Shown here: piece by piece, positions 15,228-23,783 of the stretch
Layout of the letters: each line of letters opens with the position of its first letter
How positions within the stretch are numbered: the stretch's first letter is position 1
DNA from: JAUNST01 sp964452285
GTDB taxonomy: Bacteria > Patescibacteriota > Microgenomatia > UBA1400 > PJMF01
Direction of reading: 5' to 3'
NCBI GenBank assembly: GCA_964452285.1
Contig: CAYVKW010000006.1
Coordinates: 1 to 35,628, forward strand
Length of the DNA stretch: 35,628 nt
The notes under the pieces: model-generated
Database searches by the model: none
The model's input: the letters and a program-made list of their open reading frames with translations, nothing else
What the model was told of the DNA's origin: nothing
Made by a program: the position numbers and the translations under genes

Positions 15228-16286
15228 ATGAGAAAACATTATTTAGATAACATTCGGTGGCTGACAATAATTTTGGTTTTGATTTACCATGTTTTTTATC
15301 TTTTCAATAGCGTTGGTGTTTTGGGCGGAATGGGAGGTTTCGCGCCCAAGCAAAGTCAAGATGTTTTTCTTTATATAGTTTATCCTTGGTTTATGGTGTT
15401 ATTTTTTGTGGTAGCAGGTATGAGTAGTCGTTATGCTTTAGCGACTCGCACCAACAAACAATTTCTGAAAGAAAGAACGATGAAGTTATTAGTGCCGTCG
15501 ACTTTAGGACTATTGGTTTATCAGTGGATTGGCGGATATTTCAATTTGCTGATTGGCGGTGCCTGGCAAACAATATCCGCTTTTTTGAAATATCCGCTTA
15601 TGGTTCTAACTGGCACTGGGCCACTGTGGTTTATTCAAATGCTATGGTTATTTTCAATAATGCTGATAATAATTAAAAGTGTAGATAAAAAAGATAAATT
15701 ATATAATTGGGGTGGAAAATGTAATTTGTGGATTTTATTATTACTTTTTTTACCAGTTTGGGGCGCGGCACAAATTCTAAATGTGCCAGTAATTACAACT
15801 TATCGTTTTGGCATTTATTTATTCACTTTTTTAATCGGTTATTTTGTTTTTTCTCATGATGAAGTAATGGAGAAACTTGAAAAAGTGTGGTTGCCGCTAT
15901 TACTAGCAGCTGGTATTTTGGGCGTAATTTTTGTTGGATTTTTCTTTGGCAAAAATTATACTGAAGGAGAATGTTTGCAAAGTGTTCTCACTAATTTATA
16001 TTTATGGATTACTATTTTGGCGGTACTTGGCGGTGGAAAAAAGTGGTTAAATCAAAATTCGGCTTTTACCCAATATATGACAAAAGCGAGCTTTGGAATT
16101 TATATCGTACATTATCCGATTACTTTGGCTATTTGTTATGGACTGAAAAATTATGTTTTATGGCCAACGCCAATGATCTATGTGACAGCAATAGTGATGA
16201 CGTTATTTTTGTCTGTGATGACAAATGAAGTTATTCGGCGGATACCGATAATAAATTTCTTAGTGCTGGGCGTCAAAAAAACTTAG
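15228..16286 (+). CDS. Membrane acyltransferase (acyltransferase-3 / OpgC-like)
   Basis: Integral membrane O-acyltransferase of the acyltransferase-3 family (PF01757), 352 residues and about ten membrane segments. It opens with the family signature LDNIRWLTIILVLIYHVFYLFNS, including the probable catalytic His, and has GPLWFIQMLWLFS and YIVHYPITLAICYGL later. It most resembles the glucan-modifying OpgC group, so it may acetylate or succinylate a surface polysaccharide; the acceptor is unknown. The open frame is continuous with ogt upstream, but I treat it as separate because a promoter lies at 15182-15190 and the ogt ending is restored by one base. The start at 15228 lies after the predicted transcription start (about 15197); the ATG at 15189 lies in the promoter. 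Its 3' end overlaps the convergent HEAT-like gene by 14 bases. Confidence 0.8.
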   Translation: MRKHYLDNIRWLTIILVLIYHVFYLFNSVGVLGGMGGFAPKQSQDVFLYIVYPWFMVLFFVVAGMSSRYALATRTNKQFLKERTMKLLVPSTLGLLVYQWIGGYFNLLIGGAWQTISAFLKYPLMVLTGTGPLWFIQMLWLFSIMLIIIKSVDKKDKLYNWGGKCNLWILLLLFLPVWGAAQILNVPVITTYRFGIYLFTFLIGYFVFSHDEVMEKLEKVWLPLLLAAGILGVIFVGFFFGKNYTEGECLQSVLTNLYLWITILAVLGGGKKWLNQNSAFTQYMTKASFGIYIVHYPITLAICYGLKNYVLWPTPMIYVTAIVMTLFLSVMTNEVIRRIPIINFLVLGVKKT

Positions 16287-16731
16287 CTGGCGATGATTCC
16301 GTTAATAGCGTTATTTGCTGGCAATCTTTTTCAATTAATGGTCGCATAGTATCTTTGTATTTTGAGAGATTGAGGTTTTTTACTTTATGACTAATTTTTT
16401 GAGCAAGCTGAGGTTTGTAGAAAAGCAAAGTCGGCAGAGCGGATAAACATTGACGAACGATAGTCGGTTTATCATCATCCAAAACGGCGAGCAAATTATC
16501 TATGATGGGTTCAATACGATTATTTTTATCCCAGCGAGATAATTTGCAGATTAATCTAAAGCCACGCATTTTGATAAAAGATTTTTCATTGACAAGCATC
16601 TTTTGAACGTCATCAAAATGCTGATAAAGAAAGTCTGATTGATCAATGCTCTTTTCGATATCTTGAAAAGCCTGCCAAACTGCAGCGATTTCTTTATCAT
16701 AAAGTTGGTAAAAAATTTCTTCTTTAGTCAT
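16273..16731 (-). CDS. Small HEAT-repeat-like protein
   Basis: A 152-residue all-helical protein without membrane segments. Repeating helical pairs with HEAT-like spacing are visible: MRGFRLICKLSRWDKNN, IEPIIDNLLAVLDDDKPTIVRQCLSALPTL, LAQKISHKVKNLNLSKYKDTMRPLIEKDC. It resembles a group of short hypothetical proteins of Firmicutes often labelled SufBD-like, although no Fe-S scaffold motif is visible. The role is unknown and a protein-binding scaffold is a guess. It starts 22 bases after the zinc-ribbon gene stop on the same strand, so the two are probably co-transcribed. Its last 14 bases overlap the convergent acyltransferase gene. Confidence 0.65.
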   Translation of the reverse strand: MTKEEIFYQLYDKEIAAVWQAFQDIEKSIDQSDFLYQHFDDVQKMLVNEKSFIKMRGFRLICKLSRWDKNNRIEPIIDNLLAVLDDDKPTIVRQCLSALPTLLFYKPQLAQKISHKVKNLNLSKYKDTMRPLIEKDCQQITLLTESSPAKFF

Positions 16732-16753
16732 AAGTCAGATCTAAAGTTTTAGC

Positions 16754-17014
16754 TTATGAATTATTTTTCCATCTTTTCAAAGTTGGGAAAACAGTCTGAC
16801 AATGAGTTCTCATTTGCTCGGGCGTCATATTGGCTTGGGCGGCAAATTTGACATTCATGTCGATATATTCTTCCATACTAACGTCGTCAATAAATTTGCC
16901 GCCTTGATAACAATAACGGCAATAGTCTTCATTTTGACTACCGTCGGCATTAGTGCCAAGCTCTTCTTCTTTTGTTAGTGGCATACTACAACTTTGACAG
17001 ATAGAATTTTTCAT
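16754..17014 (-). CDS. Putative zinc-ribbon protein (PF12674-like)
   Basis: An 86-residue protein whose first 40 residues match the putative zinc-ribbon family PF12674. The two Cys pairs are CQSCSMPLTKEEELGTNADG (positions 5 and 8) and YCRYCYQGGKF (near 32 and 35). The remainder is a helical tail with MTPEQMRTHCQ. Such proteins are small, cytoplasmic and of unknown function, often found beside transporters or regulators. AGAAAGG lies about 8 bases before the ATG and a TATACT box about 35 bases upstream, so this gene has a normal leader, unlike many others here. It probably forms an operon with the HEAT-like gene. Confidence 0.8.
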   Translation of the reverse strand: MKNSICQSCSMPLTKEEELGTNADGSQNEDYCRYCYQGGKFIDDVSMEEYIDMNVKFAAQANMTPEQMRTHCQTVFPTLKRWKNNS

Positions 17015-17047
17015 CTCCGACCTTTCTGTATTTTTTAAATGTTATTA

Positions 17048-17053
17048 AGTATA
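17048..17053 (-). promoter_or_regulatory. -10 box (TATACT) of the zinc-ribbon gene
   Basis: On the minus strand TATACT lies about 35 bases before the ATG at 17014 and gives a leader of about 27 bases containing the AGAAAGG ribosome site. Confidence 0.45.
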
Positions 17054-17091
17054 ACCGATAATGAAAAAATGAAATAAAGGCAAAAAATTTT

Positions 17092-17523
17092 TTACAAAAT
17101 AGTCAGAAAGGTACCGCCGACGATAAGTAAAACACCGATAATATTTTGCCAGGAAACTTTTTCATGTAGTAAAAAAACTGATAAAATCATAGCGATAACC
17201 AAGCTCAATTTATCTAGAGCAAGAACTTTGGTGACGCCGTCAGTGAGTTGCAGAGCGCGATAAAAAAGTAGCCAGGAAGCGCCGGTGGCGAAACCGGAAA
17301 GAATGAGAAAGATCCAGTTACGCGGAGTCAAAGTAAGAGTCTGATTTTGCAAACCAAGAACAAGCACGATGATCCAGGATAAAAATAAAACGACAGTCGT
17401 TCTGATGGCGGTGGCAAGATTGGAATTGACGCCGGCAATACCAATCTTGGCGAGAATAGAGGTGAGCGCGGCCATGACGGCAGAACCGAGAGCGTAAAAT
17501 AGCCATAAAGGAATTTTGGTCAT
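17092..17523 (-). CDS. Single-domain EamA-type membrane transporter
   Basis: A 143-residue protein with five predicted membrane helices forming one EamA unit (drug/metabolite transporter superfamily). Motifs include ALGSAVMAALTSILAKIGIAGVNSNLATAIRTTVV near the start, ATGASWLLFYRALQLTDGVTKVLALDKLS in the middle, and FLLHEKVSWQNIIGVLLIVGG at the end. Typical EamA proteins have two such units in about 300 residues. One-unit versions of about 140 residues are known and act as dimers, so this is not necessarily a fragment. The substrate is unknown. Start: ATG at 17523 with a TATAAT box ending eight bases upstream, so it is leaderless. It is divergent from ugd. Confidence 0.8.
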   Translation of the reverse strand: MTKIPLWLFYALGSAVMAALTSILAKIGIAGVNSNLATAIRTTVVLFLSWIIVLVLGLQNQTLTLTPRNWIFLILSGFATGASWLLFYRALQLTDGVTKVLALDKLSLVIAMILSVFLLHEKVSWQNIIGVLLIVGGTFLTIL

Positions 17524-17530
17524 AATGAAA

Positions 17531-17536
17531 ATTATA
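17531..17536 (-). promoter_or_regulatory. -10 box (TATAAT) of the EamA gene
   Basis: Minus-strand TATAAT ends eight bases before the ATG at 17523, so the leader is predicted to be one base or none. Confidence 0.6.
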
Positions 17537-17640
17537 AGCGGTAATTTGAAAAAAGAAGCGTTAAATTGAGCTGAAAAATTAGCGGAGAAAAATAAACAAT
17601 AGATAAGAGAAATTACTACAATCAGTTTTTATTTTTCGGT

Positions 17641-17646
17641 TATAAT
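17641..17646 (+). promoter_or_regulatory. Probable -10 box of the glycan operon
   Basis: TATAAT at 17641-17646 predicts a start near 17653, where a seven-codon frame ATG...TGA (MIGEIQS, 17653-17676) begins. A second TATAAT at 17679-17684 would start about 12 bases before the ugd ATG. Either or both may drive the operon; neither has a clear -35 box. Confidence 0.5.
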
Positions 17647-17702
17647 AGAAACATGATCGGTGAGATCCAAAGTTGAAATATAATAATAGAAAGTAAAAAA
17701 AG

Positions 17703-18998
17703 ATGAAAGTAGCTTTAATTGGAACTGGTTTTGTAGGAGTAACAGCGGCGGTGGTTTATGCTTCTTTTGGCAATCAAGTCATTGGCTTAGATATTGATGA
17801 AAAGAAAATCGATAAATTGAACAAAGGGAAAGTGCCTTTTTACGAGCCGAAGTTAACCGAGCTACTAGAATCTGGTCTAGAAAGTAAAAAATTAAAGTTT
17901 ACCACTTCTTATAAAGAAGCAATTGAAGACGCAGACGTAGTGATTGTGGCAGTGGGAACGCCATCGGCGGCGGATGGCGCCATCGACCTCAGTTATATTG
18001 CTAAAAGCGTGGCGCAGGCTGCGCCTTTTCTCAAAGATGGCGCTGTCTTAGCTATTAAGTCAACCGTTTTGCCAGGAACATTGGCACAAGTGAAAAAGAT
18101 TGTCAATAATCTCACAGATAAAAAAGTTTATTTTGCGGCTTTACCAGAGTTTTTGAAAGAAGGAACAGCGGTGGACGACACTTTATATCCAGACCGGATT
18201 GTAATTGGAACGGAGCACAAAGCCGCTTTCAAAATTTTGGAAGAGCTGCATGCGCCGTTTAAAGCGCCAATCTTATCAGTGAAACCGGAGTCGGCGCAAC
18301 TAGCAAAATATGCGAGTAACAATTATCTAGCACTAAGAATTGTTTATGCCAATGTGTTGGCAGAAATTTGTGAAAATAGTGAAGCCGATATCAAAGAAGT
18401 GATTGAAGCAATGGGTTACGAAAAAAGAATTGGCAATCATTATTGGTATCCAGGTTTGGGCTACGGCGGTTCTTGTTTCCCTAAAGACGTGAAAGCTTTG
18501 GCACATTTTTGCCAAGATAATCAGCTGCAAAGCAATCTCTTTGCCGTAATTAATGAACTTAATAATAAGAGACCAAAACAGGTTTTGGATAAAATTGGCG
18601 AAGTAATTAATGGTTTTCAAGATAAAAAAGTGGCGGTCTTAGGTTTGTCTTTCAAACCAAATACAGATGATCAAAGAGAGGCGCCAGCTCTGACAGTGAT
18701 TCCGACATTATTGGCGGCAGGCGCAAAAGTGGTAGCTTATGATCCAATGGTGAAACAGATTGCCAATGACGAGCTGGCGCGAAATAAAAACTATAAACAA
18801 GTAGAAACAATCGCAGTGGCGGTCAAAGAAGCAGATTTAATTATCCCATTAATTGAATGGTCGCAAATTGTGGGCTTTGATTTTGCGACTACCAAAGAGA
18901 AGAAAGAACAATATTTCTTTGATGCACGGGGACAATTTGAAATGGATAAAATGCAAGATTTGGGTTATATTTATTTAGGAATTGGACAGAAATTTTGA
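17703..18998 (+). CDS. ugd: UDP-glucose 6-dehydrogenase
   Basis: Oxidises UDP-glucose to UDP-glucuronate with two NAD+. The 431-residue protein has the full family layout: Rossmann motif GTGFVGVTAAVVYASFG near residue 7 followed by GLDID, the middle dimer domain, the catalytic Cys258 in GYGGSCFPKD, and the C-terminal UDP-binding domain with AVLGLSFKPNTDDQREAP. SKKL-type residues and the Lys in KSTVLPGT are also present. It is the first gene of a same-strand run of eight sugar genes. No strong Shine-Dalgarno site is visible (only an A-rich leader before ATG). Its stop codon TGA lies in the loop of a 12-bp hairpin, 34 bases ahead of the next gene, which has its own AGGTGAG site. Confidence 0.95.
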   Translation: MKVALIGTGFVGVTAAVVYASFGNQVIGLDIDEKKIDKLNKGKVPFYEPKLTELLESGLESKKLKFTTSYKEAIEDADVVIVAVGTPSAADGAIDLSYIAKSVAQAAPFLKDGAVLAIKSTVLPGTLAQVKKIVNNLTDKKVYFAALPEFLKEGTAVDDTLYPDRIVIGTEHKAAFKILEELHAPFKAPILSVKPESAQLAKYASNNYLALRIVYANVLAEICENSEADIKEVIEAMGYEKRIGNHYWYPGLGYGGSCFPKDVKALAHFCQDNQLQSNLFAVINELNNKRPKQVLDKIGEVINGFQDKKVAVLGLSFKPNTDDQREAPALTVIPTLLAAGAKVVAYDPMVKQIANDELARNKNYKQVETIAVAVKEADLIIPLIEWSQIVGFDFATTKEKKEQYFFDARGQFEMDKMQDLGYIYLGIGQKF

Positions 18999-19012
18999 AT
19001 AAATTTCTGTCC
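18984..19012 (+). other. 12-bp hairpin with the ugd stop codon in its loop
   Basis: Bases 18984-18995 and 19001-19012 are exact reverse complements (GGACAGAAATTT and partner), with loop TGAAT containing the ugd stop TGA. No T run follows, so full termination is unlikely. It may tune expression between ugd and rmd. Confidence 0.65.
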
Positions 19013-19032
19013 GCAAAAATAAAGGTGAGAAA

Positions 19033-19968
19033 ATGACAAAAAAAGTTTTAATCACTGGCGGAACGGGTTTCGTTGGCGGTCATTTATTGAGATATTTGCA
19101 AAAAATGGCGCCGAATGAAGAATATCATTTAACAAGTTTGCATGCACATAAAGTAGCTGGAGCATTTGTACATGAAATCGATCTCACGAGTAAAGAGGAA
19201 GTAGAAAAATTAATCGCGGAAATCAAGCCGAATGAGATTTATCATTTAGCGGCGATCGCGAGTGTGCCAGCAAGTTTCCAAGACCCAGAAGGAGTAATTA
19301 AAAACAATTTTCAATTAACGCTGAATGTATTGGAAGCGATGCGGCTGCTAGTGCCAAAAAGTAAAATGCTGATGGTAAGTAGTGCTGATATTTATCAAGT
19401 GGAAAACAATGGACGGAAAATTAATGAAGAAACTTTGGTGGCGCCAGCTAATCCTTATTCAGCGAGTAAAGCGGCGCAAGATTTATTAGCTGGCGCCTAT
19501 GCAAAAAGCTTTGGCTTAAATATCGTCAGAGTTAGACCTTTTAATCATATTGGAGTGGGTCAAGGTTTAGGTTTCGTGGTGCCTGATTTTGTTTCACAGA
19601 TCGCAAAGGTGGAAAAAGAAAAAGATGCCAAAATTAGAATTGGCAACCTAGAGGCGGAGCGTGATTTTACAGCAGTAGATGATATTGTGGCTGGCTACGC
19701 TCTACTAATGAAAAAAGGAGGGGGCGGTGAGATTTATAATTTGGGACAAGGTGAAACGATCACGATTCGAGAATTACTAGATCGGCTGCTCAAGCAAGCA
19801 AAACGACCGATTGAAATAGAAGTGGATCCGACACGTTTGCGACCAAGTGAAAGACCGTATATTTGCGCAGATGTGAGCAAGGCACAAGCTTTGGGCTGGC
19901 AAGCAAAAATCCCTCTTGAGACAACTTTGGCAGAAATCATGGACGATTGGCGAGAGAAGATGATATAA
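19033..19968 (+). CDS. rmd: GDP-6-deoxy-D-mannose reductase-like SDR enzyme
   Basis: Extended short-chain dehydrogenase that most resembles RMD, which reduces GDP-4-keto-6-deoxy-mannose to GDP-D-rhamnose. The 311-residue protein has TGGTGFVGG at 8-16 (NAD(P) binding), the catalytic Ser around 116-117 in VSSADIY, and Tyr142/Lys146 in NPYSASKAAQDLLA. The stretch VRVRPFNHIGVGQGLGFVVPDFVSQIA and the end RLRPSERPYICADVSKAQALGW are typical of this group. Its partner gmd lies 44 bases downstream, making the full route from GDP-mannose to GDP-D-rhamnose likely. A related 4-reductase or epimerase giving another GDP-6-deoxyhexose is possible. AGGTGAG precedes the ATG. Confidence 0.87.
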   Translation: MTKKVLITGGTGFVGGHLLRYLQKMAPNEEYHLTSLHAHKVAGAFVHEIDLTSKEEVEKLIAEIKPNEIYHLAAIASVPASFQDPEGVIKNNFQLTLNVLEAMRLLVPKSKMLMVSSADIYQVENNGRKINEETLVAPANPYSASKAAQDLLAGAYAKSFGLNIVRVRPFNHIGVGQGLGFVVPDFVSQIAKVEKEKDAKIRIGNLEAERDFTAVDDIVAGYALLMKKGGGGEIYNLGQGETITIRELLDRLLKQAKRPIEIEVDPTRLRPSERPYICADVSKAQALGWQAKIPLETTLAEIMDDWREKMI

Positions 19969-20012
19969 TAGAGACTTAAAATGTAAGTTAGACAGAGACA
20001 GAAAGTATTTTT

Positions 20013-21005
20013 ATGGCAAAAAAAGCTTTAATTACCGGAGTAACAGGTCAAGACGGTTCTTACTTGGCAGATTTTCTTTTGGAAAAAGGTTATGAAGTGT
20101 ATGGTTTAATTCGTCGCACTTCCACGCCAATTTTCGAGAGAATCGAAAATTTGCTCGACAATGAACATTTTCATCTAGTATCAGGAGACCTAGCTGATAG
20201 CGGCTCGCTAATGCAATTGATGAAAGAAATAGAGCCAGACGAAATTTACAATTTAGCCGCTCAGTCTTTTGTGAAAGCGAGTTGGGATCAACCGATTCTA
20301 ACTGGTGAATACACGGCTCTGGGAGTGACGAGAATACTAGAAGCAATGCGACTGTTTGCGCCAAAAGCCAGGTTTTATCAAGCATCGTCATCAGAGATGT
20401 TTGGGAAAGTTTTAGAAGTGCCTCAATCGGAAAAAACACCTTTCTATCCGCGTTCTCCTTATGGAGTAGCAAAAGCTTATGGGCACTTTATTACGGTGAA
20501 CTATCGCGAATCTTATAATTTATTCGCTTGTTCTGGTATTCTTTTTAATCACGAATCGCCACGAAGAGGTCTAGAGTTTGTAACTCGGAAAATTGCGCAC
20601 CAAGTAGCAGAATTAAAATTGGGTTTAAGAGATAAAGTGGAGTTAGGTAATTTGGACGCGAAAAGAGATTGGGGTTATGCCAAAGATTACGTGCGAGCGA
20701 TGTGGTTAATGTTGCAGCAAGAAACTCCAGATGATTATGTGGTCGCCACAGGCGAAACACACAGTGTGGGCGAATTCTTACAAAAAGCTTTGGCGCATAT
20801 TGGAGTTAATGATTGGGAGGCACATTTCAAACATAATCGGGCTTATGATCGGCCAGCAGAAGTTGATTTATTGATTGGTAATGCAGAAAAAGCCAAGACT
20901 GTTTTAAAGTGGCAGCCAAGCATTACTTTTGATGAATTAGTGGCATTAATGGTGGATTCAGAAATAGCGCTTTTGGAAGGTAAGGCAAAAATTTACGATT
21001 TCTAA
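20013..21005 (+). CDS. gmd: GDP-mannose 4,6-dehydratase
   Basis: Converts GDP-D-mannose to GDP-4-keto-6-deoxy-D-mannose with bound NADP+. The 330-residue protein has the nucleotide-binding TGVTGQDGSYLA (8-19), the RRTSTP segment near 34-39 that binds the cofactor phosphate, ASSSEMFG (124-131), the catalytic YGVAKAY (Tyr150, Lys154), the substrate loop FNHESPRRGLEFVTRKI, and RDWGYAKDYVRAMWLML. Length and motifs fit GMD well. It sits 44 bases after the reductase-like gene and 1 base before the GT2-GtrA gene, so it is in the same transcript. No gene for the GDP-mannose supply is present in the window. Confidence 0.95.
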   Translation: MAKKALITGVTGQDGSYLADFLLEKGYEVYGLIRRTSTPIFERIENLLDNEHFHLVSGDLADSGSLMQLMKEIEPDEIYNLAAQSFVKASWDQPILTGEYTALGVTRILEAMRLFAPKARFYQASSSEMFGKVLEVPQSEKTPFYPRSPYGVAKAYGHFITVNYRESYNLFACSGILFNHESPRRGLEFVTRKIAHQVAELKLGLRDKVELGNLDAKRDWGYAKDYVRAMWLMLQQETPDDYVVATGETHSVGEFLQKALAHIGVNDWEAHFKHNRAYDRPAEVDLLIGNAEKAKTVLKWQPSITFDELVALMVDSEIALLEGKAKIYDF

Positions 21006-21006
21006 A

Positions 21007-22191
21007 ATGAAAAAAGCTGTCATTATTATTCCAACTTATAATGAGAAAGAGAATGTAGCGAAAATCGTGCCGCAAATTTTTGCCGCGGTTAAAAACATTA
21101 AAAATTATCAAGTGGAAATTTTAATTGTTGATGATACTTCGCCTGATAAAACTTATATGGTGGTAAAAAAAATGCAGGTAGACTGGCCACATTTACATTT
21201 ACTGGTCAATCCGGAAAAAGCAGGTTTAGGTGGAGCTTATCTTAAAGGCATGAAAGAGGCCTTCGGCAAACTGAAGGCAGACTATGTCTTTGAATTTGAC
21301 GCTGACGGTTCACATGATCCAAAAAAATTACCAGAATTTTTTGCAAAATTGGATGAAGGCTATGATTTTGTAATTGGCGGCCGTTATCGTCATGGTGGCT
21401 CAGTCGATCCTGACTGGCCGCTGCTGAGAAAATTTTATAGCATTGTTGGCAACTTTGTGATTATGGTGGTTTTAACCGATTTCCGGATTGGTGACTGGAC
21501 CAGCGGCTACAGAGCGATTAGTAAAAAGGTCTATCAAGCAGTGATCGGAGAAATGACAGGTGAAAGATTTAGTGGTTACACTTGGCAAATTGGTTTTTTG
21601 CACAAAGCCGTGAGGAAAAACTTTCGTTTTACAGAAGTACCGATTCATTTCCAAGATCGAAAAATTGGAGAATCAAAATTAGGTGCAGAATATATAAAAA
21701 ATACTTTGCTTTATATTTTTAAAGCTAGATTTGATGAGATCGTCAATCACAGAATTTTTAAGTTTGCAGTCACGGGTGCAATTGGAACATTAGTACAATT
21801 GCTTAGTTATGGATTGATGCAAACAACAATTTTGCCGCCAAATAATTTATGGCAAATTCAAACAGCTAATTTTATTTCCATTGAATTGGCAATTATTTCT
21901 AATTTTACTATTAATGGTTTTTGGACTTTTTCAGATCGCAAACTAAAAAGTAAAGAAGTGCTGCCAAAATTTTTACAATTTAATTTAGCTTCGGCTGGGT
22001 CAGTGACGGTGCAGATGTTGCTAATGTGGGCGCTAGTGCGTTTGTTTGGCAGTGAAGTTTTATTTAAGCTGTTTGGAATTTTTGATGTGGGCAAACAAAC
22101 GCTTTATCAACTGCTCGGAATTATTTTAGCAATGTGTTTCAATTACTTTTTTTATAACCGTTTTATTTGGAAAAATCAAAAGACAAAATAG
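21007..22191 (+). CDS. Polyprenyl-phosphate sugar transferase (DPM1-like GT2) fused to GtrA domain
   Basis: Two domains in 394 residues. Residues 1 to about 240 are a GT2 enzyme of the dolichol-phosphate mannose synthase type: IPTYNEKENV (8-17), VDDTSPD (41-47), NPEKAGLGGAYLKG, FDADGSHDP with the metal-binding Asp98 and Asp100, and RYRHGGSVDPDWP. It moves a sugar, probably mannose, from a nucleotide donor to a polyprenyl phosphate at the inner membrane face. Residues about 250-394 form a GtrA-like domain with four membrane helices (FAVTGAIGTLVQLLSYG, ISNFTINGFWTF, FNYFFYNRFIW). The fusion is a known bacterial arrangement. The lipid-linked sugar is probably used by the GT-C enzymes encoded downstream. 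The start is one base after the gmd stop. Confidence 0.9.
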   Translation: MKKAVIIIPTYNEKENVAKIVPQIFAAVKNIKNYQVEILIVDDTSPDKTYMVVKKMQVDWPHLHLLVNPEKAGLGGAYLKGMKEAFGKLKADYVFEFDADGSHDPKKLPEFFAKLDEGYDFVIGGRYRHGGSVDPDWPLLRKFYSIVGNFVIMVVLTDFRIGDWTSGYRAISKKVYQAVIGEMTGERFSGYTWQIGFLHKAVRKNFRFTEVPIHFQDRKIGESKLGAEYIKNTLLYIFKARFDEIVNHRIFKFAVTGAIGTLVQLLSYGLMQTTILPPNNLWQIQTANFISIELAIISNFTINGFWTFSDRKLKSKEVLPKFLQFNLASAGSVTVQMLLMWALVRLFGSEVLFKLFGIFDVGKQTLYQLLGIILAMCFNYFFYNRFIWKNQKTK

Positions 22192-22199
22192 AAACAACG

Positions 22200-23783
22200 A
22201 TGACAAAACTTAAAAGTTTTTTTGCCACCATAAAAAAAGAATTTTGGCGCCAGCCAGTGTTGTATGCTTTTTTGGGAGTATTGATAGCAGCTGGCGCTTG
22301 GTTAAGATTGTACAAAATCAGTGACACGCTCATGTTTCAAGGCGATCAGGGACGCGATGCGATTGTAGTAGCAAGAATGTTTAGAGAATGGGATCCGGCT
22401 TTCATCGGTCCAGTGACGAGCATCGGTAATATGTATTTGGGGCCATTCTATTATTACTTTATGCTGCCATGGCTATGGATTTCTTATCCAAATCCAGTAG
22501 GACCAGCAATTGGAGTAGCTTTAGCGAATGTGGTGGCAATTATTTTAACTTATGTTTTAGGCAAAAAAATGGTGGGAGAACGAGCGGCCTTATGGGCAAG
22601 TGTTTTATTTACTTTCTCGCAAGTAGCAATTTTTTATGGTCGTTTTTCTTGGAATCCGAACTTAAGCGCTTTAGTGAGTTTACTAACCATTTTTTTTATT
22701 CATCAAGCTTTGACGGAAAAAACAAAAAATTGGTTGTGGGTGGGCTTATGTGCTGGGATATTAATTCAACTGCATTATGTTAATTTGGTAGTGGTGGCAG
22801 TGGCGGGAATTTTTTGGTTATGGCAATGGTGGAAAAAGGGGCGAGAAAAAAAATGGCGGCAAAAAAACCATTTTTGGCAAATGAGCGTGGGAGCGGTGGT
22901 AATTTTTTTTCTTACTACTACTCCGTTAGTACTTTTTGATTGGAAGTATGACTGGCGCAATATAGAGGCAGGAGTGGGAATTTTTACTAAAGAAGAAAGC
23001 TTTACCAGCAATCAAGAAGTGGAGACAGCGCAAAGCGCCCGCGCTTTGCGCCAACAATTAAAAAACAGAACTAGACAAGTTTTGGGTGACTTAGCAATGC
23101 CAGAAGTACCAAAGAACGAGGCCTTTTTTGTGTTTACTTTTTTGGTCCTAATCACTTTTTTGTATCTCACTTACAAAAAGAGAGAGACAAAAGAAGCGCT
23201 TGGCTATGTAATTCTAGCCGTCAGTGTCGTGATGACAATTGTAATTACGGGTTTATATCGTCATAATTTTTACGATCACTATCTACTATTTATATTGCCA
23301 GTGATATTTTTGATTTATGGTTGTTTACTAAGCCAATTACGATGCTTAAAACAAAAATGGCTGAAATGGGCAATCACAATTTTGCTGATGATTTTTTATC
23401 TGACTGCCAATTACAGAAGTGGTTTTTACGTGGGTAATAATATGCCAGCAAAAATCAATGAAATTACAGATTTTATTATTACCCAATTACCAAAGCAAAC
23501 ACCCTTTGCCTTTTCTTTTGTCAATGACAATAAAGATTCCTTAGGTGAACATTACCGTTATTTCTTGGAAACTAAAACCGATCAATTAGTTGATTTGAGC
23601 GAGATTGCGAAAGCAGAAGTGATGTTTATTGTGGATGAAACTAATCAGGCAAATATCTATGACTTATCTAGTTTTGATGTGGTAGTCTTTCGTGATGACG
23701 CGACAGTAAGCGCTATCCCTTATAATGATGTGACAATTTATAAATTGGAAAAGAAGACAGAACAGGCGGCCAATGATGAATAA
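22200..23783 (+). CDS. GT39-like membrane glycosyltransferase
   Basis: Integral membrane GT-C enzyme of the ArnT/PMT (GT39-like) group, 527 residues with 10-12 helices. After the first helix comes a loop with FQGDQGRDAIVVARMFREWDP, where the acidic pair corresponds to the catalytic D/E of this fold. PFYYYFMLPW and GRFSWNPNLSALVSLL follow, then a C-terminal soluble part of about 110 residues. The expected donor is a polyprenyl-phosphate sugar and the acceptor a lipid, polysaccharide or protein outside the membrane; neither can be named. I chose ATG 22200, just after the previous stop, over 22167, which lies inside the upstream gene. It overlaps the next gene by 11 bases. Confidence 0.78.
   Translation: MTKLKSFFATIKKEFWRQPVLYAFLGVLIAAGAWLRLYKISDTLMFQGDQGRDAIVVARMFREWDPAFIGPVTSIGNMYLGPFYYYFMLPWLWISYPNPVGPAIGVALANVVAIILTYVLGKKMVGERAALWASVLFTFSQVAIFYGRFSWNPNLSALVSLLTIFFIHQALTEKTKNWLWVGLCAGILIQLHYVNLVVVAVAGIFWLWQWWKKGREKKWRQKNHFWQMSVGAVVIFFLTTTPLVLFDWKYDWRNIEAGVGIFTKEESFTSNQEVETAQSARALRQQLKNRTRQVLGDLAMPEVPKNEAFFVFTFLVLITFLYLTYKKRETKEALGYVILAVSVVMTIVITGLYRHNFYDHYLLFILPVIFLIYGCLLSQLRCLKQKWLKWAITILLMIFYLTANYRSGFYVGNNMPAKINEITDFIITQLPKQTPFAFSFVNDNKDSLGEHYRYFLETKTDQLVDLSEIAKAEVMFIVDETNQANIYDLSSFDVVVFRDDATVSAIPYNDVTIYKLEKKTEQAANDE

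Noticed and set aside
14649..16286. A novel DNA-repair/acyltransferase fusion protein
   Set aside because: A one-base shift restores the normal Ogt tail and stop, and a promoter lies between the two domains.
17092..17523. EamA gene as a truncated pseudogene
   Set aside because: It has its own promoter, a complete five-helix unit and the length of known one-domain EamA proteins.
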